The translations under genes were made by a program, and so were the position numbers. The notes under the pieces were generated by a model, which saw nothing but the letters and a program-made list of their open reading frames with translations, was not told the DNA's origin and made no database searches. Of a stretch of DNA of 64,000 bases, positions 45,345 to 56,534 are shown in pieces. The number at the start of each line of letters is the position of its first letter. The stretch's first letter is position 1. The stretch is from Isoetes taiwanensis (taxonomy: Eukaryota; Streptophyta; Lycopodiopsida; Isoetales; Isoetaceae), in contig JAJEKV010000008.1 in the NCBI GenBank assembly GCA_021234155.1, forward strand, positions 8,460,445 to 8,524,444. The letters are read 5' to 3'.

Positions 45345-45775
45345 AGCCCCGCATCGTGGCATAGAGAGCATCCGGCAGATGTCTCATCATCGCCCACCAT
45401 GCCTCACTTCCTCTCTCACATAACCCTACTGGTCATGCGCACCTCTTGGTGCGTGTTGGCCTAGAGAATGCCTTAGGGGCGTATCCCATCATCGCCTACA
45501 CGTTCCAAGGTTGTGGCAAATGTAATAGCTAGAATACATATGCCACTACTAAAGCATCGTGGCACAGAGAGCATCCGACAGATGTCCCATCATCGCCCAC
45601 CATGCTTCACTATCTCACTCACATGACCCTACTGGTCATGCGCACCTCTTGGTGCATGTTGGCCTAGAGAATGCCTTAAAGGCATATCCCATCATCGCCT
45701 ACACGTTCCAAGGTTCTGGCACATGCACTCTACTAGCTAGAATACACATGCCACCACCAAGGCTAACTAAGAAAC
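45345..45775. repeat. ~205-base tandem duplication beside the integrase end
   Basis: A unit with GCATCGTGGCA, CATCATCGCCCACCATGC, GGTCATGCGCACCTCTTGGT and TACACGTTCCAAGGTT occurs at about 45352-45553 and 45554-45770. CCCATCATCGCC and close variants also recur between 45170 and 45700. It lies between integrase and LTR, in the element's 3' untranslated part. Confidence 0.85.
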
Positions 45776-45799
45776 ACACTAAGCTAACCGCCTGGCAAG

Positions 45800-46241
45800 T
45801 CGGCGTCGACAAGATCGGAGACGACCCGCCCATCCACAAATCCTGCTTCTCCAAGATCGGAGGCTTCTCCAAATCTTGCTTCAACACCCAAGTTGCGTCT
45901 TCCACCGGCAAGTGCTTCCACTTGACCAAATATTGGAGGAATTGTAACCTTCTGGTCTTCTTGAATGACTTATCAAGAAGCAATTCAGGCACAATTTCAA
46001 CTTGATCCTCCATCATTTCCAACAAAGTTGGAATATCCAAAACCTCATCAGGGTTAGGGTTGTGCCTTTTCAATAAGCTCACATGGAAGACCTTGTGCAT
46101 TTTAAGGTGGGTAGGCAAGGCGAGCTTGTAGGTCTGGATTCCTACTTGCTTCAAAATCTTGAAGGGTCCTACCCACCTAGGAGCAAGCTTCTTACAATTG
46201 CCAATGCGAAGCTTCCCTTGCTTGACCCTTACTTGAGCCAA
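45800..46241 (-). pseudogene. Chromovirus integrase C-terminus and chromodomain
   Basis: Open on the minus strand for about 180 residues. It has the conserved LAPRWVGPFKILKQVG and VFHVSLLKRHNPNPDEV integrase tail, then QYLVKWKHLPVEDATWVLKQ, the chromodomain signature that directs chromoviruses to heterochromatin. The frame runs on into non-coding repeat after the domain. It is separated from the catalytic core by frame breaks. Confidence 0.88.
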
Positions 46242-46578
46242 ACTTTATCTCCCAGCACAAACTCTCGAGAAGTTTTATGTCTATCTGCTAGACTCTTCTA
46301 ATGTGTCTTTGTTGTTTGAAGATATTCTCGCGCTTCTACCACAAGCTGTTGCATATCTACCGTCGTCGTTGAGAAATTTCCATCTTGGGCACTAGATCAA
46401 GTATCCATAACTGTAACTAATCATGGAGGAAACATCTTCGATGACTCTTACTTTATATTATTGTACGTAACTCGACCAGATGGATGTAATCGGCCCATTT
46501 GGGTTGCTTGTTCCAATCATAGTTTCTCAACGTGCTCTCCAACATTGTGTCCATTTGACTGCAAATGATAAGCAAAAC

Positions 46579-47166
46579 TCATCCACAAGTTGGTGTGGCT
46601 CGTGTTGAAGAAGTCTTGCTAAACGTTGCTAAAGAACTTCGGATCTCTATTGGTGATGATCGACCTGTACATTCCATGCAGCCTAAAAAAACTCTTATGT
46701 AGACCACATGGCTAGATCCAAAGCGGTGTCTATGGTGTGGCATGGCAAGTATGTGCCCTTTTGATAAGTTATATACCACAACCATCAAGGCTTCAAAGCT
46801 TCTTGTTGTCCTTGGAAGGCCAACTATAAAACCCATGCTGATGACTTCCCACTTGGTGTCTGGCACCGCCCAAGGTTCTAAAACTCTTGGAATTCGAAGT
46901 TGTTCTGCCTTTGACTGCTGACACAACTGACATTCTTGGATATACCTGATTATATGCCTCTTCATGCCCGGCCAGAAGTAGCTACTTCTAATCTTGAAGT
47001 AAGCCTTTATAGATTCTGCATGGCCGAAAGTAGGGCTATTATGCATGTTATGAAAGATTTTCCTTACTCCTGATGCTTTAAGTACGCATAGTTGTTCTTT
47101 GATATTAAAGATTGCCTTCCTTTGTAAATTTTTTGAAGGTTTCTTTTTCTTAATCCGTCCTTGCAC
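46579..47166 (-). pseudogene. Chromovirus integrase zinc-binding domain and start of catalytic core
   Basis: Shows the HHCC-type zinc region (FGHAESIKAYFKIRSSYFWP, then CQLCQQSK) followed by a core start (WEVISMGFIVGLP, VVVYNLSKGH). The first catalytic aspartate, normally in a MDFI context, is replaced by Gly (MGFI). Later residues drift out of frame. Inactive. Confidence 0.88.
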
Positions 47167-47239
47167 TCTTGTAAAGACTAGCCCATATATGCTTGAATTT
47201 CATGTTGGAGGAGATGGCTTCTTCTATCTTCTTGCCGAA

Positions 47240-48080
47240 TTCGCTTGCCGAAGTGGAGATGGCATTGCAAATTGATGCTTCAAAAGCTTGCCAATGAGTG
47301 GCGACGTCTTAACATCTCCATGGCTGCATGCTCTTCCATTGGTTTGTTGTAGATCACGATGTCATCGAAGAGAATTGATGAAGAAATCATCCAAGGAATC
47401 TTCGAAGACGTCGTTCCTCAATTGCATACAAGTTGGTGGAGCATTCCATAGACTGAAGGGCATTACTGAGAAGTCATAGTGCCCCTACCATGTTATGAAG
47501 GAATCCTATAATTATCTTCCCCCTTCATCCTTATTTGATGATTGCCTGACCTTGAGTTGATTTTGTAGAAGAAACTTGCTTCTTGGGGCTGATCCAACAT
47601 GTCGTTTGCTTGTTGAGCTGCCCATGGTTGATATTCATCTTTAGACTTCCATCCTGGCCGAAAGGATCCCAAGTCGATCAACTCATACAAGCTTCTTGAG
47701 CTCTGCTAGCTCAGAAGTGCTCATTCTATAAGAGATTTGCTGGTCGGCTCTGCATCTGGTGCAAGAGTGATTTCAGACTCTACGCCTCTATAGAGCAAAA
47801 GCTCTCAAATTTCACCTGGAGATATATCATGGGACTTCTTGATTAACTTAGAAATTGGCCGAGGCAACTGTTCCGAAGTAGCATCTTCCTTCTTACTCTT
47901 GTGGTAATGCGTTGCGCGATTGGAATTACTTCCTTAACTTAAATTATAAGGTACTTGCCCTTTGGTGCTGCGATAACATCTCTTGCTTATGATAATCAAT
48001 TATTGCCTTAACCGGCTTTAATATTGCATGTCTATTATGAGGTCATAGTTGCCGATGTACATAAATTGGTGCCGATGCTC
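47240..48080 (-). pseudogene. Chromovirus reverse transcriptase remnant
   Basis: Upstream linker motif GNYDLIIDMQ with AIIDYHK nearby (about 48075-48000), then KINSRSGNHQIRM (about 47580-47530, family form KIDLRSGYHQI) and a catalytic FDDIVIY box at 47369-47349. All lie in different frames with stops between them, so the RT is dead, but the order confirms the element's direction. Confidence 0.8.
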
Positions 48081-49970
48081 TACTTTGCTCCGCTTAATGT
48101 TGATGTCGAACTTGACTCTTGTTCCGTTGGTGCTGCTAATTACTTGGCCTTGCCATAATTACTGACCTAGATTTAGACTTAAGAGTCTTGCTCTTAAAGA
48201 TGTCCGCCATCTAGGAGGTGCAAGGTTACAAGTTAAAGAACTACTTACATAAATCCAATGGCGACAAGTTTAGTAAGCATGACCTTACCTTTGGGCACAC
48301 ATAATAACTATGCAATTAAATAATTATTCTTGTTTTGGATCTAATCTATACTCTAGGATCTCCCCTTTCTTAATTATTGCCCTCTTGAAATAGTCCCACC
48401 TTTGAGTTGATGCCATCTAAGAAGTTGGCCGGACTTATTAGATTGCTTCCCTTCATTTGGTCGGATTATTTCTTATGTTATGGAAGTATTCGTCATATAC
48501 ATGGTCGACGATTATCCTATTATTGAATCCTTCTTAGCGAGGTGATCAAGCTCACGAAGGGGTTCCAATATGTTGGATATCTGTCATCAATGTATAAAAT
48601 TATTGTACTACGTTTTCCTTCCCAATCCTTGAAGCTTTGCTCAATTCTTGGGTCCATCCTTTCTAAAAGAAATGACAAAAATCTACTCGAAATTTCGTCC
48701 CAATTCCATCATGGATGTTATCATCCATAATTCTAAGATACTCAACTATCTGATAGGTCCACTAGCTTGCTTAAAGCTGGTGTAGCCGTTAGTCGTTGGA
48801 GTAGCAAGGCGATGATTCATAAGTTGTTGAAAAATATGGTCTCCTTGGAGTTGTTGTATAATCATTCTTGTGCCATGTTCCTTTTGTCGAACATATTCTG
48901 GCTCTTGACTCTTCTCGTCCATAATGTTGATGTTGACTATCTTCATTAAAGTTATCCATCTTAGTGGACTTAGTGATGTCGATAACATAACGCTCGGTGT
49001 CGCATCCCAAGAGCTTGAAGGTAATGTTCACCACCGTGTAAAATCTTTCGTGTTTGACTCATCTGCCTTGAAGGTTACGAGATTGAGGATGATTCTTCTA
49101 ACTCCTGAATTGATATTGTTGTGTTGACCTTGTTGATTTGATTCTTCATCTTGGCGGCCACATGCTGCCGTTATAAGGCTGAAGACAATGTTGAGTGCTT
49201 TACCACTTCTAACTGTGCAACTTCTCTTCTTGAGAGAAGTTTATTTTGCATCCATGTGCAGGGACTAATCTTGACTGATCAATTAGTAATGCTGGTATTA
49301 GGTCCCCCATGGTGCTTCTTCTTGATGGTGTTTGACCTCCAATCTCTAAGGTGGAAGATCAAAGATGATCATGAGCTTGCGATGGTGCTGCCGAGGTTGA
49401 TGTAGCCGCTCTGAAGTATTGGGGCTGATGAGGAAGAAATTTGTTGCAGTCTCGCTATATTCCTATTCCTGAGCAGCCCACCCTTGCTGGCTTATAATAC
49501 CTCCTTAGACAAAGTATGTTTGCTTGAAGTCCAAATTTGATATCACTATGGCCTGTATATCTGCGATAGTTGCCCTTCCTAGGAGGTATGTCCAGTCTCA
49601 TCCTTTAGAACTCTTGATATCATAAGTCGATGAAGTCATATACTTGTCGGTGACGTAGCTGTGACATTAGTCGTCGATGTGGGGCCCTTCCTCGAGACAA
49701 TATGGCACTTGGAGAATATCCTTGACTAGGAGATATTCCTCCCCTAATGTGATCATTAAGTGTCATGATGCCCATTGGTTGTTGCATAGCCCTCTTGGCA
49801 AGTCTTGTGTCTATCCTTGATGTCGCAATCATCCTTCCTATAGGCTCCCCTTTATTATTCGTGTTCGGGCTTCCCTGTACACCGTCTTGGCTTTTGATTT
49901 TCTTCCCTAAGGTTGCCCTCTGCTTTCAATTGTTGATGCTGTCAAGTGGCTCCACTGTCGAGGCTCGAGG
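48081..49970 (-). other. Decayed gag-protease stretch of the chromovirus
   Basis: Short frames only (for example minus 48746-48988 and plus 49765-50028). By position it should hold protease and the rest of gag; no protease DSGA or LVDSG motif was found. Confidence 0.4.
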
Positions 49971-49974
49971 ATCT

Positions 49975-50016
49975 GCAACGAAGGTTCTCCTGACCTATTT
50001 TACTGCCGTAAGTGCA
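49975..50016 (-). pseudogene. Decayed gag zinc knuckle
   Basis: Minus-strand translation CTYGSKIGQENLRC keeps the exact C-x2-C-x4-H-x4-C spacing of retroviral-type knuckles, with Gly in place of the second Cys and Gln in place of His, each one base from the expected codon. It lies at the expected gag position upstream of pol. Confidence 0.55.
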
Positions 50017-50269
50017 CAAGGCAACTAATACTACCACAACAACAACAATTATTTACGTCTATTTACTCAACAATCCTATTTTTATACCTTTATCCACTCT
50101 ACCTCAAATGACCGACTTGGCAATTGGCACTTTACTAGGCACTGAGAAAGGTACTTATTTACTATCATGGGGTGGTATAAGGAGACTTATTCACTGGGTG
50201 TACTCATTACCTAGGTAGAATGAATTTCTAGATAATTATCTATGATACAAAGGCATGGCGGAAGACACC

Positions 50270-50825
50270 TGATGGTATTGATTTCTTCAAATAACCAATT
50301 ACTACAAGCTATATTTAAATGAAATACAATGGTCAGAATAGTTACTGTAGAAATGGGATTATTCGAAACACTGTAGCTTAGGTTACTGTAGCATTAAAAA
50401 CTTCAAGCTATTACAATCCAAGTTATTTGCTCCGATAGCACAGGCGTTCATCCGCAGATGAATCCAAAACCCTCCATGAACATACAGTATTAATCCTTCT
50501 TATATTCTGTTACAGTCGGTGCCAATCCATGAAGAATCGGCACCAAGGTCTCCTCGTCGATTTCGCACCATCTTTTTTCTATTTGAATACTCAAAATGTC
50601 ATAATCTCATTTGACTGCTTATAACCGTTATAAGTTATTTAGCCATTTCAAATATAATGGCCTAGATATCTTAAGCCAATGATCAACTTAGGCTATAATT
50701 ATTTCAACCTAGTGTATAGCCAATTCAATCATTCTGATTTCAACCTTAGGCTATTATTTCAACCTAGTATACAGCCAATTCAATCATTTTGATTTCATCA
50801 TATAGGCTTTCACTATAATCTAACA
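50270..50825 (-). repeat. Probable 3' LTR of the Copia element
   Basis: Starts TGTTAGATTATAG on the minus strand right after the purine run ATGAAGGGAGAG and ends near ATCAATACCATCA, giving TG...CA ends and 556 bases. It contains a short internal duplication (GGTTGAAATAAT twice, 50680-50790). No partner LTR is present, so the far end is inferred. Confidence 0.65.
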
Positions 50826-51011
50826 CTCTCCCTTCATATTATAATCTTTGCAATTTATCAACCTTCTCAGCTTGGCAAATTTGTTCTCATTCAATGGCTT
50901 TGTATGAATATCTGCTAACTGGTTTTTGGTATGCACATAGTGTACCTGTACAATGTTTGTGTTCACCAGATCACGAATAAAGTGCATCTCCAACTCTATA
51001 TGCTTGCTTCT

Positions 51012-51391
51012 TTAATGTAAAATAGGATTTTTTGTCATAGCAATGCAATTTCTGCTGTCTGACTGTAATATTAAAGGATCTTTCTGAGTCATTCCCAACT
51101 CATGAGTAACCCCCTGCTCCACATAAGTTCTTTGGCTGCAAGTGTAGTAGCTGTATATTCTGCCTCTGCAGTAGAGAGAGCTATTGAATTTTGTTTTTTG
51201 CATTTCCATGATATTGGTCCACTACCTAGCATCAAAATAAATCCAGATGTGGATTTCCTCTCATCAGGATCTCCACCCCAGTCTGAGTCACAAAAAGAAT
51301 GAAGTTCTAAATTGCTAGAGTTGAACATTATACCAAAATTGATTGTATCTTTTAGATATCTCAAGCCCTTTTTGTTGCCTGCTAATGACAT
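51012..51391 (-). pseudogene. Copia RNase H domain
   Basis: Typical Copia RNase H sequence: GLRYLKDTINFGIMF, CDSDWGGDPDERKSTSGF, SWKCKKQNSIALSTAEAEY, with the conserved aspartates and the STAEAEY box. A premature stop follows LLMSWE; the expected LG(I/V)...DNQSAI part is displaced. Confidence 0.92.
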
Positions 51392-51430
51392 ACACCTGGG
51401 TTACTACAATATCTGATTAGAATGTTCACA

Positions 51431-52290
51431 TCATAAGAGATATCTAGCCTGGTGCAATTTGCCAAATACAATAGGCATCCAACTAATTCTCGATATGGCA
51501 GATTTTCGGCTGTAATTTTTCTCTTTCTGTAATGCCTCAAAGGCCTCATCCTTAGTTCTCAGACATACACATTTGGTTCTTCTGCTGAAATCATCAATAA
51601 ATGTAATAAAGTACCTTTTGCCAGTAATACTTCTCACATTAAGAGGTCCACAAAAATCCGTGTGAACAATGTCCAGTATTCTTTTGGCTCTTTTATTTGA
51701 TTTTTTAAATGGTAACCTGGCATGCTTCCCTAGCGTGCAGCCATAACAGATCTTTTCTCCCTTCCTAGAATTATCAGCTTGAATCATTCCTTGTTTAATT
51801 ATGAGATCTATATTTTTGTTGCTAGCATGACACAGTCTTTGGTGGCATACATTGATATTAGGAACAATAATTGCATTTACAATAGGCAGATGATCAATGT
51901 TCAAGCCAAAGAGATTTCCCACTCTTTTCCCAAGAAATTTTATTTCATTCTCAAATAACACAGCACATTGAAGTTTGTCAAAGACAACTGTATAATCCAT
52001 GTCTACTAACTGGCTTATTGAAATTAGATTTCTAACTAGTGTTGGTACACATAAAACATCCTTCAAAACTATAGCCTTCCCTTGCAGATCAAAGAGCTCC
52101 AAGGTACCAGCACATTGAACTTTTCGTAATTCTCCATTTCCAAGCTTAATGTATCCAGTCCTCTCTTCATTTTCTTATTTGAATAGTTTTGCTGATCCCG
52201 TCACTGTTTTTTCTGCTCCACTATCTAATATCAGCATGTCATTTATATCATTACATTCTTTCCTTGAAATGGTAAAGATATCATTGTTTC
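51431..52290 (-). pseudogene. Copia protease, GAG-pre-integrase and integrase with RT-tail fusion
   Basis: Protease motif NDMLILDSGAEKTV near 52240-52200. Then LKDVLCVPTLVRNLISISQL, the HxxxC...CxxC GAG-pre-integrase zinc site (HQRLCHAS...CYGCTLGKH), and an integrase core start (DIVHTDFCGPL, YFITFIDDFSRR). After EALQKEKN the sequence switches, in a neighbouring frame, to PYRELVGCLLYLANCTR, which belongs to the end of Copia RT. The junction near 51.5 kb marks a deletion of roughly the second half of integrase and most of RT. Confidence 0.9.
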
Positions 52291-52689
52291 TTACCTCAGC
52301 ATCCTTGTCTTCTTCACTCTATCTGCTTCAGTTTCTTCAGCAAGATTAACTGTAGCATTTTGCTTTCCATAGCCTCGGAAAGATCCTCTCCCCTTGTTAC
52401 CTTTTCCCCACCCTCCAGCGCCCATCCAGCGCCCATCCAGGTACCGGCTTGGTAAGTGATTTGCTTTGATCCACTTGTTTCTGCAATCGGCCTGCTTCCT
52501 ACAGCCCCTTGCATAGAGCCCCCTTGATTTGCCCCTTTCTGGCTTTCTCTCTCTACTAGTAATGGTGCCCAACGTTGCTGGGCATAAATTTGGCCTGAGA
52601 ATGTTTTGGCCGCAATTAGAAGAGCTTGCAGTAATAATCCAACTTGTATTACTTACTATTATAATAAAAACTTTTGAAAGCTTTAACAA
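52291..52689 (-). pseudogene. Copia gag C-terminal remnant
   Basis: Contains RERKPERGKSRGL, CRKQADCRNKW (a degraded CCHC knuckle) and a glycine-rich tract before ATVNLAEETEAD, as in Copia gag just upstream of protease. The N-terminal gag half is not found. Confidence 0.65.
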
Positions 52690-52700
52690 CGTTTTAAAAG

Positions 52701-55700
52701 AAATCTAGCTCCATGTTAGATAGTGATGCATCCGTATCTTTTGAGCTTTGAGTGGTGCTTGTTCATAGCAAGTCTGAGGGAGGAAATTGTTAAGCTGAGC
52801 ATGTTTTGAGGTAAGACTATAGTCAAAGTCTATATTATAGTCAATCTTTAACTCTTTGCGAGGCTGGACATAAGATGGCACATTGTAAATGATGAATTTG
52901 AGTCATCATCCTCGGTATACATTCAGATCATACCTACCTGCTCAAAATGTTGTAGTGACACAGTAATGTTGAAATATAATATGTGAATATTACAGGATTG
53001 CAAGATGAACACTAATAATGTCACTCTAGCAAAATTTAACAATCATCTTACATTTGGATATTATAGTCCAAAAACTTTTCTACCCTTAAGCAAAGTTGAA
53101 AACTTGTTAACGATAGAACCAAGTCACTCTTCCATGCCATTGTGAACTCATGTTTTGTAATAGCATATGTCTAAATGCTCGAAAGTTCACACTTGATAAT
53201 ATCATGCATTTGAACTACATTCTAGGTGATTTGTTGTGTGTAAAGCAATGTACCTTCTATTGTATTAACACAATTATAAAATCCACTACAACAAATTCAC
53301 ACGTACAACAATTTCAATTAATTGTAATCTTGGTGCCTTGTTCCAATATTTTGCAACTGGCATTCTACTCTAAAGAGACATGTGCCCACAATTATAAAAT
53401 CCATTACCACAAATTACACATGCAACAATTTGAATTAATTGTAATCTTGGTACCTTGTCCCAATATTTCACAGCTGGCATTCTACTCTATGGAAACGTGT
53501 CCCCAGCAACAAATTTTGCTTAAGTAGGAATATCAACAAAAAGTAGGAACATCAAGTTCAAAATTACACTTGCTATATTACCATTGGGCAATGGCAGTAA
53601 GTTGATGTTTCCATAATTGTGAGAGAAAACATTGTGTATCATATATGTCTATGTGAGATGGTGTTAAAAGTACTTTTCATCCAAGAACCTAAGAATCTAG
53701 GGCACAACTCTACATGTGCATTTAACAACAACATAGATGGTAATGCTAATAGTTTGGCTCTTATATATTTGCAGTATAGACATTTTAAATTAGATATCTT
53801 GACACATATACCACTCTAACATGGTTGGCATCCACAGAAAACTATGATTATTAGTAGACCACAATTGTGTTTGGAATTACAGAGTTTTGTTAACGGTAAC
53901 GCTGCATAGCAATACATTTACCTTTATTAGCTCAGGTAAATATTCATTGCCAGAATGCCTGCGCCATTCATAGAACAATCAATATGCAATAATACCTCTG
54001 GATAGTCTGTTTCTGTTTCAAACTACTTACAGTGTTGGGCTGGTCGAGGATGTAACTGGCATTTGGGCCTCATACACATAGTGGGATGTCATACACTCGA
54101 TAATCTGCCTTGCAGCATGGCAGTAAATGTGCAGTTAAACAACATCTTGAAAATGCATCCTTGGATCCTCAAGCTTTGAGCTTTTTCTTATTTGGTCTAA
54201 CAAACATCTTCTTCTTCTTGCATCTAACAGAAGAATAGTCCTGGGTTTTGCCCTTCTAAAGCATTAACTTTGGGCATATGTGATTGTATAACTGTCATAA
54301 AGTCATAGTAAAAGCATAACGTATTCACTTGCCCAATGGCATCCTGTCTCTCCTCTCACATTGCAGCGGTAGTAGCACCTGGAAAACATGTAAACATGAG
54401 AAAACCATAAGTATCATATGGCTAAAAGATGAATTCACATATGGTGTTGGTTACCTGGGATGTTGTGATCTGCTAATTTCTTTCTGGCCATATTTTCTCC
54501 ATCTATATCCATTATGAAAGTGAGATTCCGTCTCTTGTTCTGAGTTTCTGGATTTTCTGTAAAACGTTGAAGAATTACATTACTTTTAGCACTCCCATTT
54601 CAATGGGATGCTTACAAATTTGCAAATGTTTGCAGACAATTGCATGTGCAAATGGGGAGTGCTGTCTGAAAATGCAGAGAGCTTATTTAAAAATATTGCA
54701 AATCTAGAAAATGGGGTGATTCTGTAGAATGCAAACCTGCCATTAACATGTCTTCCCGAAGCACTGCATCAAACACCACTGTATGATAAATGTTGATGTC
54801 GTCAACACCATTTTTCTATAGCTCCATTGTTCTTTTGCTCATTTGTTCTTTGATCAATTGAAAGATCAGCTTGCCTTTGTAGCTCATTTAGAATTTTTGG
54901 TAGAACCCATCCACAACCAATCAAAACCTTTCCAATCCAAGGTATCTGCAGCGATCATACCATTTGGGATTATAGACTTTGTAATCGAACTAAAGCTCCA
55001 TCATCACTTATTTATGCTCCTCTTCTATTCATATTCTATTCTTGATGGGATGCTGAAGCATTTGCCTCAGTGGCCGAATTCATGCTACACTGGTCGGAAT
55101 TAAGATTACAATGGCAAATTGCTACTTTTCTTGTTCTTCAGTGCAAGGAAAATGACCTAAAACAATATGAAACAGAGGAACAAAAACTTAGAACGTTCAA
55201 ACCTGAATACCCGCATCAAGTAGACCACCTCTACAAATTCACCATGCTCCTCTACGCCTATAACATCCGACATAGCCAAAGCTTCTCTGCTCAAGCCCGC
55301 AGCCTTTCCGAAACCTAATCATTGCAAGCTACTTGCGGATATTTTGCATCAAACGAAACCTAGAAATCCGCAATAAACTCGTGGTATCTTCAATAGAACA
55401 AAGGTTTGATCCGCAAACAAAGGTTTGACGGGATAGCGTAAAACCGAAGTAATGGCACCTCCCGGAAGAAATAAGACCTCCTAATCATTTGGGATCTTCG
55501 TAAAAGATCCGAGATCCGCTTCTATAGTTGTAGAGCCCTTTGGTCGGCAAAATGGCAGCCCTGTTGCAAAATTAAAACACGGCCACCAGATACCTTGGGC
55601 GATGCCGGAATGGTTCGATAGCATCACCCTGGGATAGCTTGATCCGTTTTGTTCGATGGCTTCCGAAAAAAACCTAAGACCTTTTGTTTTCTTTATTTCC

Positions 55701-55784
55701 GGACCGTCGGATTGCTTATTTAATCCTAGCCGTCAAAATTAGGGCGTGATTCAACACCCTATAACATTATAATATAAAGATGGT
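52701..55784. other. Anonymous AT-rich DNA
   Basis: No gene recognised. A plus-strand stretch around 54843-55318 has two adjoining frames of 86 and 82 residues (second: MAEFMLHWSELRLQWQIATF) that look mildly protein-like but match nothing I know. Other frames are short. Confidence 0.4.
53270..53506. repeat. 118-base tandem duplication
   Basis: ACAATTATAAAATCCA...GGCATTCTACTCTA occurs at 53270-53387 and 53388-53506 with about 10% difference. Flanking DNA is anonymous. Confidence 0.85.
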
Positions 55785-56119
55785 TTACAGTCTCTCTCTA
55801 GCCCCTAAACCCCCAAACCCCTAAAAGGTGCTCTGACCTACGTTTTTGGTCCCCAAATTGGATTCTGAGCGCAATTTTGACAGCCAGAGACCCCATCATC
55901 ATTACTCTCTAGGGTTTACAGCCTCTCTAGCCCCAAAACCCCCAAACCCCTAAAAGGTGCTCTGACATACATTTTTGGTCCCCAAATTGGATTCTGAGCG
56001 ACTTTTTGACAGCCAGAGACCCTCTAGCCCCAAAACCCCCAAACTCCTAAAAGGTGCTCTGACATACGTTTTTGGTCCCCAAATTGGAGTCTGAGCGCAA
56101 TTTTGTATGCCAGAGATCC
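55785..56119. repeat. Three-copy ~108-base repeat with CCCTAAA-like runs
   Basis: Units at about 55785-55893, 55913-56021 and 56022-56119 share a CTAGCCCC(T/A)AAACCCCCAAA stretch, AAAAGGTGCTCTGAC, TTTTTGGTCCCCAAATTGGA and GCCAGAGA. The C-rich part resembles plant telomere sequence loosely, but the units are not telomeric arrays. Confidence 0.85.
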
Positions 56120-56196
56120 CACTGCCTTTGGAAGTCAGCGCACAGAATAATGTTGAGTTAGGCTCCAACATTTTCCTGACGTTGCCATAGCCCAAC

Positions 56197-56530
56197 TGTT
56201 ATGCACTAGCATCTCTAGTGATAACCAACACACCAAAAGGGCGGATCCTTCAAGGAAATCGTTATCCAATGGGCCCCAACCTTTCTAGGCTTTATCCCAT
56301 ACCCCACAGACCATATCAATTCCTCCTCTTCCTCAAGATGCTTGCCCTCAAGCATGTGGAACACACCAATGTTGCCACGAGGAATTGAACCTTGGCTCTG
56401 ATACCAAATGTTATGCACTAGCATCTCTAGTGATAACCAACACACCAAAAGGGCGGATCCTTCAAGGAAATCGTTATCCAATGGGCCCCAACCTTTCTAG
56501 GCTTTATCCCATACCCCACAGACCATATCA
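56197..56530 (-). mobile_element. Miniature LTR retrotransposon (TRIM/SMART type), 334 bp
   Basis: Two 122-base LTRs (56197-56318 and 56409-56530) enclose a 90-base interior. On the minus strand each LTR starts TGATATGG and ends GCATAACA. The primer site TTTGGTATCAGAGCC (56408-56394) follows the 5' LTR, and the purine tract GGAAGAGGAGGAAT precedes the 3' LTR. No coding capacity. At 334 bases it is among the smallest conceivable LTR elements, comparable to rice SMART. The LTRs appear identical. Confidence 0.88.
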
Positions 56531-56534
56531 ATAT

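Larger units (their letters stand above)
43107..50016 (-). mobile_element. 5'-incomplete Ty3/gypsy chromovirus
   Basis: Minus-strand order: gag zinc knuckle (about 50016), protease/RT linker (about 48.0 kb), RT (47.7-47.3 kb), integrase (47.2-46.6 kb), integrase C-terminus with chromodomain (46.2-45.8 kb), purine tract, and a 3' LTR (44704 to about 43107) starting TGTGACGTTCC like the plus-strand gypsy at 4.9 kb. No second LTR copy is seen to the right, where Copia DNA begins at 50270, so the 5' end is lost or displaced. Many frame breaks show it is inactive. Confidence 0.85.
50270..52700 (-). mobile_element. Ty1/Copia retrotransposon remnant with internal deletion
   Basis: Minus-strand order: gag tail (about 52.6-52.3 kb), protease DSGA, GAG-pre-integrase and integrase N-part (52.1-51.5 kb), a fragment of RT C-terminus (about 51.5-51.4 kb), RNase H (51391-51012), purine tract, and a 3' LTR (50825-50270). 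Integrase core joins RT C-terminus directly, so most of RT is missing. No 5' LTR copy is found to the right. Confidence 0.88.

Noticed and set aside
55070-55318. Possible small protein gene (82 residues)
   Set aside because: Mildly protein-like but no start context, splice support or family match, so it is mentioned only under the anonymous region.
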